Of a stretch of 64,000 nt of DNA, positions 61,976 to 64,000 are shown in pieces (position 1 is the first letter of the stretch; each line of letters starts with the position of its first letter). The notes beneath the pieces were generated by a model. The model saw only the letters and a list, made by a program, of their open reading frames with translations, did not search any database and was not told the origin of the DNA. The stretch is taken from assembly GCA_009760855.2 (NCBI GenBank), contig WPIO01000026.1, positions 1,811,501 to 1,875,500 on the forward strand. The letters run 5' to 3'. Origin of the DNA: Cristatella mucedo. Lineage: Eukaryota > Bryozoa > Phylactolaemata > Cristatellidae. The translations under genes were made by a program, and so were the position numbers.

Positions 61976-62490
61976 GAAAAGTATTTAGAATTTTCCTACC
62001 AAGCTATGCTAATGACTAATTCTAATTTTTTGATAATATGGTGCGAAATTAGCGGGAAAGCTGAACAAGCAAGCAGGGTTATGGCTAGGTAGTGGCACTG
62101 CAGATCAGAAACAGTTTTAAGAAATTAAGTAGGCACAACTTCGAAGAGAATTCGTGCACTGCAAGAGGAAGAACCTTGGGTTCTAATTGATATAAAATAT
62201 CTATGTATTTATATATATTATGTAAATGAATATATATATATATATATACATGAATATATATGAATATATATCTACATACATATCTTAGTTTTTGCATAGT
62301 TGGTATATTTTTCTATTAATTCTGGACGTACGTGATATTTTCAGAATACATTTATCCACCAGGTGCCGGGAAAGCTTTTAGTGCTAAGAGGGATATTTCA
62401 CTAGAATCATGATGCTTAGAATTCTTCCATAATGTAATTGCTCACCTCGGCTTATACTCATGGGATCTTCTTGAATATACCTGTATACTA
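61976..62490. other. AT-rich unassigned sequence
   Basis: Short TA-rich runs at 62210-62285; no gene. Confidence 0.35.
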
Positions 62491-62491
62491 C

Positions 62492-62553
62492 GTACACACA
62501 CACACACACACACACACGCTCGCACAACACACACACACACACACACACACACA

Positions 62554-62589
<36 letters not shown>

Positions 62590-62591
62590 GT
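62492..62591. repeat. (CA)n followed by (TA)n compound microsatellite
   Basis: Three CA blocks separated by GCTCGCA and AA interruptions, then TA. Confidence 0.95.
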
Positions 62592-64000
62592 AGATCTGTA
62601 GGTGTAAATACGTCTCTAGATGCACAATCATAATCTAATTTTCTGTACGCACTAACTCCGTCGGACGATTTTCTATGCTTGCAGATAGTTTACGCTTAAA
62701 GTCAGCGTTCACATGCATTACTATGGTTGGCGTGTATCTCATACAGAAAACCCAGTTTTTAAATATGGATCATTACTTTCATTTTAGCTCATATGAGATG
62801 TCCCACTCCTAAAGCAGTGGGGGCTCAACAGCGAATATGGGCTTATAAAAAGCAAAATCGCAACCATTTTTTTAGGAAGAGGTCCTTCAATTGACTAGAA
62901 CTGCCGTAGCGCTGGACTACTACGACATAAACTACGATCATACCTATCTCCCGAAGAAGAATAGCTAACCGCTAGGCCGCAGAACCTGGCCGCAAGACAG
63001 TTTTCGAAGTCACTCACCCAGTTCATGGCATCGCAAGAGCCATCTGTATTCTCTAAGGCTAAGCGCAGTTCGTTTCTCTTACTGCTTTCCTAATATGCGA
63101 GAATAGTAAACGGTTCGCTGAGCTACTGAAAAATATCCGATTCTGGAGCACCCAAGGTCTTCTATGGTCAGATTGAGAAATCTATTAATCAATAGCTAAA
63201 AGCTTGCAAGCATCAAATTGCGGCATAACGAGGTTTGGCGAGCACGGATGTTATTGCTACGTTACGTGCTTCATGATCTTATACAAGAAATATAGCTAAG
63301 CCCTCCATAGGACATGTAGTATACGAACAAGGTTTGTCTCTTTCCTCAGCCTGGCGTGTGATCGAACAATTTCCAATTGGCACTCTATAAAGTTATAAAA
63401 GTGACGCCGAGGTCGGCAAATCGTCAGGCTTCAAGCGATACGGGAGACAGCTAAAGGCAGAAGCTGCAGTGAGTCAGACACGCTGCCAAGCCAACGGTTT
63501 CAAAAGAAGATCGGGCTGGTGCTGCAATATGTTACACTGTCACACTGCAAGAAAGGGTAGATAATCTCTTGCTAGCAAATAAAAACCCCGTGTCAATTGC
63601 TTTAATATAATACATGATTCGAGGAAATTTTGGCATGTTCTTTCAGAATCTATAAATTTTTAACCCAGCAAATCAAGGTTTATATCAATTTTTATATTGT
63701 TTTACGATACCTTCACGTGCTTTAGCTGCAATACATAAAGTTTCTACCATCGTTTTATAACAATATAATCTAGGAAATGTACAATTTAGAGCAAAGTCTT
63801 CCTTCATCTGGTCAAGTGTTTTAACTCCTTCTACCTCGACTTTCTGTTCTGCTCAGCAGCTGGATTGAGTCGCTTCAGGCTCCAATAGTAATCGGCCACC
63901 GTGTTAACACTCCAGCGGCCTTTATATCTACTATCCATTTTACCTTGTTTTTCGCTGGATGCGGCTAAATTTGACGGTAAACAGTCAATTTAGGTTTTAG
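62592..64000. other. Unassigned region
   Basis: Stop-dense, AT-rich DNA; no coding exon, RNA gene or repeat family could be supported up to the window edge. Confidence 0.4.

Overview
This window looks like nuclear DNA from a multicellular animal, probably an invertebrate. The signs are canonical GT-AG introns, LINE and tRNA-derived SINE retroposons, a pogo-type transposase relic and very long dinucleotide microsatellites. No bacterial operons, CRISPR arrays or rRNA genes are visible. Base composition alternates between GC/CpG-rich blocks (about 1.2-8, 8.5-12.5, 27.3-32, 34.6-36 and 43-47.8 kb) and AT-rich, repeat-laden blocks. Most long open frames are artefacts of CT/GA repeats or antisense shadows. 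The species cannot be named from this sequence.

The best protein-coding evidence is a set of related exons, mostly on the minus strand. One locus (45967 down to 43530) can be read through five exons with clean GT-AG borders, fully matching phases (0-0, 0-1, 1-0, 0-2, 2-stop) and a terminal stop. It gives about 255 residues of an unrecognised Cys-containing, beta-rich protein. A second locus (28954 down to 28459) carries the equivalents of its last three exons with identical phases. Two more phase-1/phase-0 exons of the same type lie at 30465-30637 and 31646-31851. Decayed copies lie near 46.8, 47.5 and perhaps 32.8 kb. A plus-strand, CpG-island ORF with a near-ideal start context (6325-6798) has a similar pattern and a splice donor at the matching place. 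Together they suggest a local, partly decayed multigene or multi-domain exon array. A MATH/TRAF-like fold is only a guess.

The remainder is mobile DNA. LINE-A (L2/CR1-like) is present as a long nested copy (57.2-60.2 kb), several 5'-truncated copies and 3'-tail-only insertions. LINE-B is a degenerate RT gene at 20.8-23.3 kb. SINE-A has a tRNA-like head and ends with the same 3' hairpin tail as LINE-A. SINE-B has a tRNA-like head and an end resembling that of LINE-B. Other repeats are a pogo/Tigger transposase pseudogene (23.3-24.4 kb) interrupted by a LINE-A tail, an unclassified dispersed repeat (36.6-38.1 and 50.0-51.0 kb), an 83-bp fold-back inverted repeat (5299-5489), smaller inverted repeats and abundant microsatellites.

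Layout: 0-10.4 kb, CT/GA microsatellites, CpG islands and the 6.3-kb ORF; 10.4-20.4 kb, mostly featureless and increasingly AT-rich; 20.4-24.4 kb, SINE-B, LINE-B and pogo relics; 26.8-32.9 kb, GA tract and exon family locus I; 34.6-42 kb, CpG-rich block, dispersed repeat and SINEs; 42.4-47.8 kb, exon family locus II; 49-53 kb, second dispersed repeat copy and LINE-A; 56.9-62 kb, nested LINEs and SINE-B.
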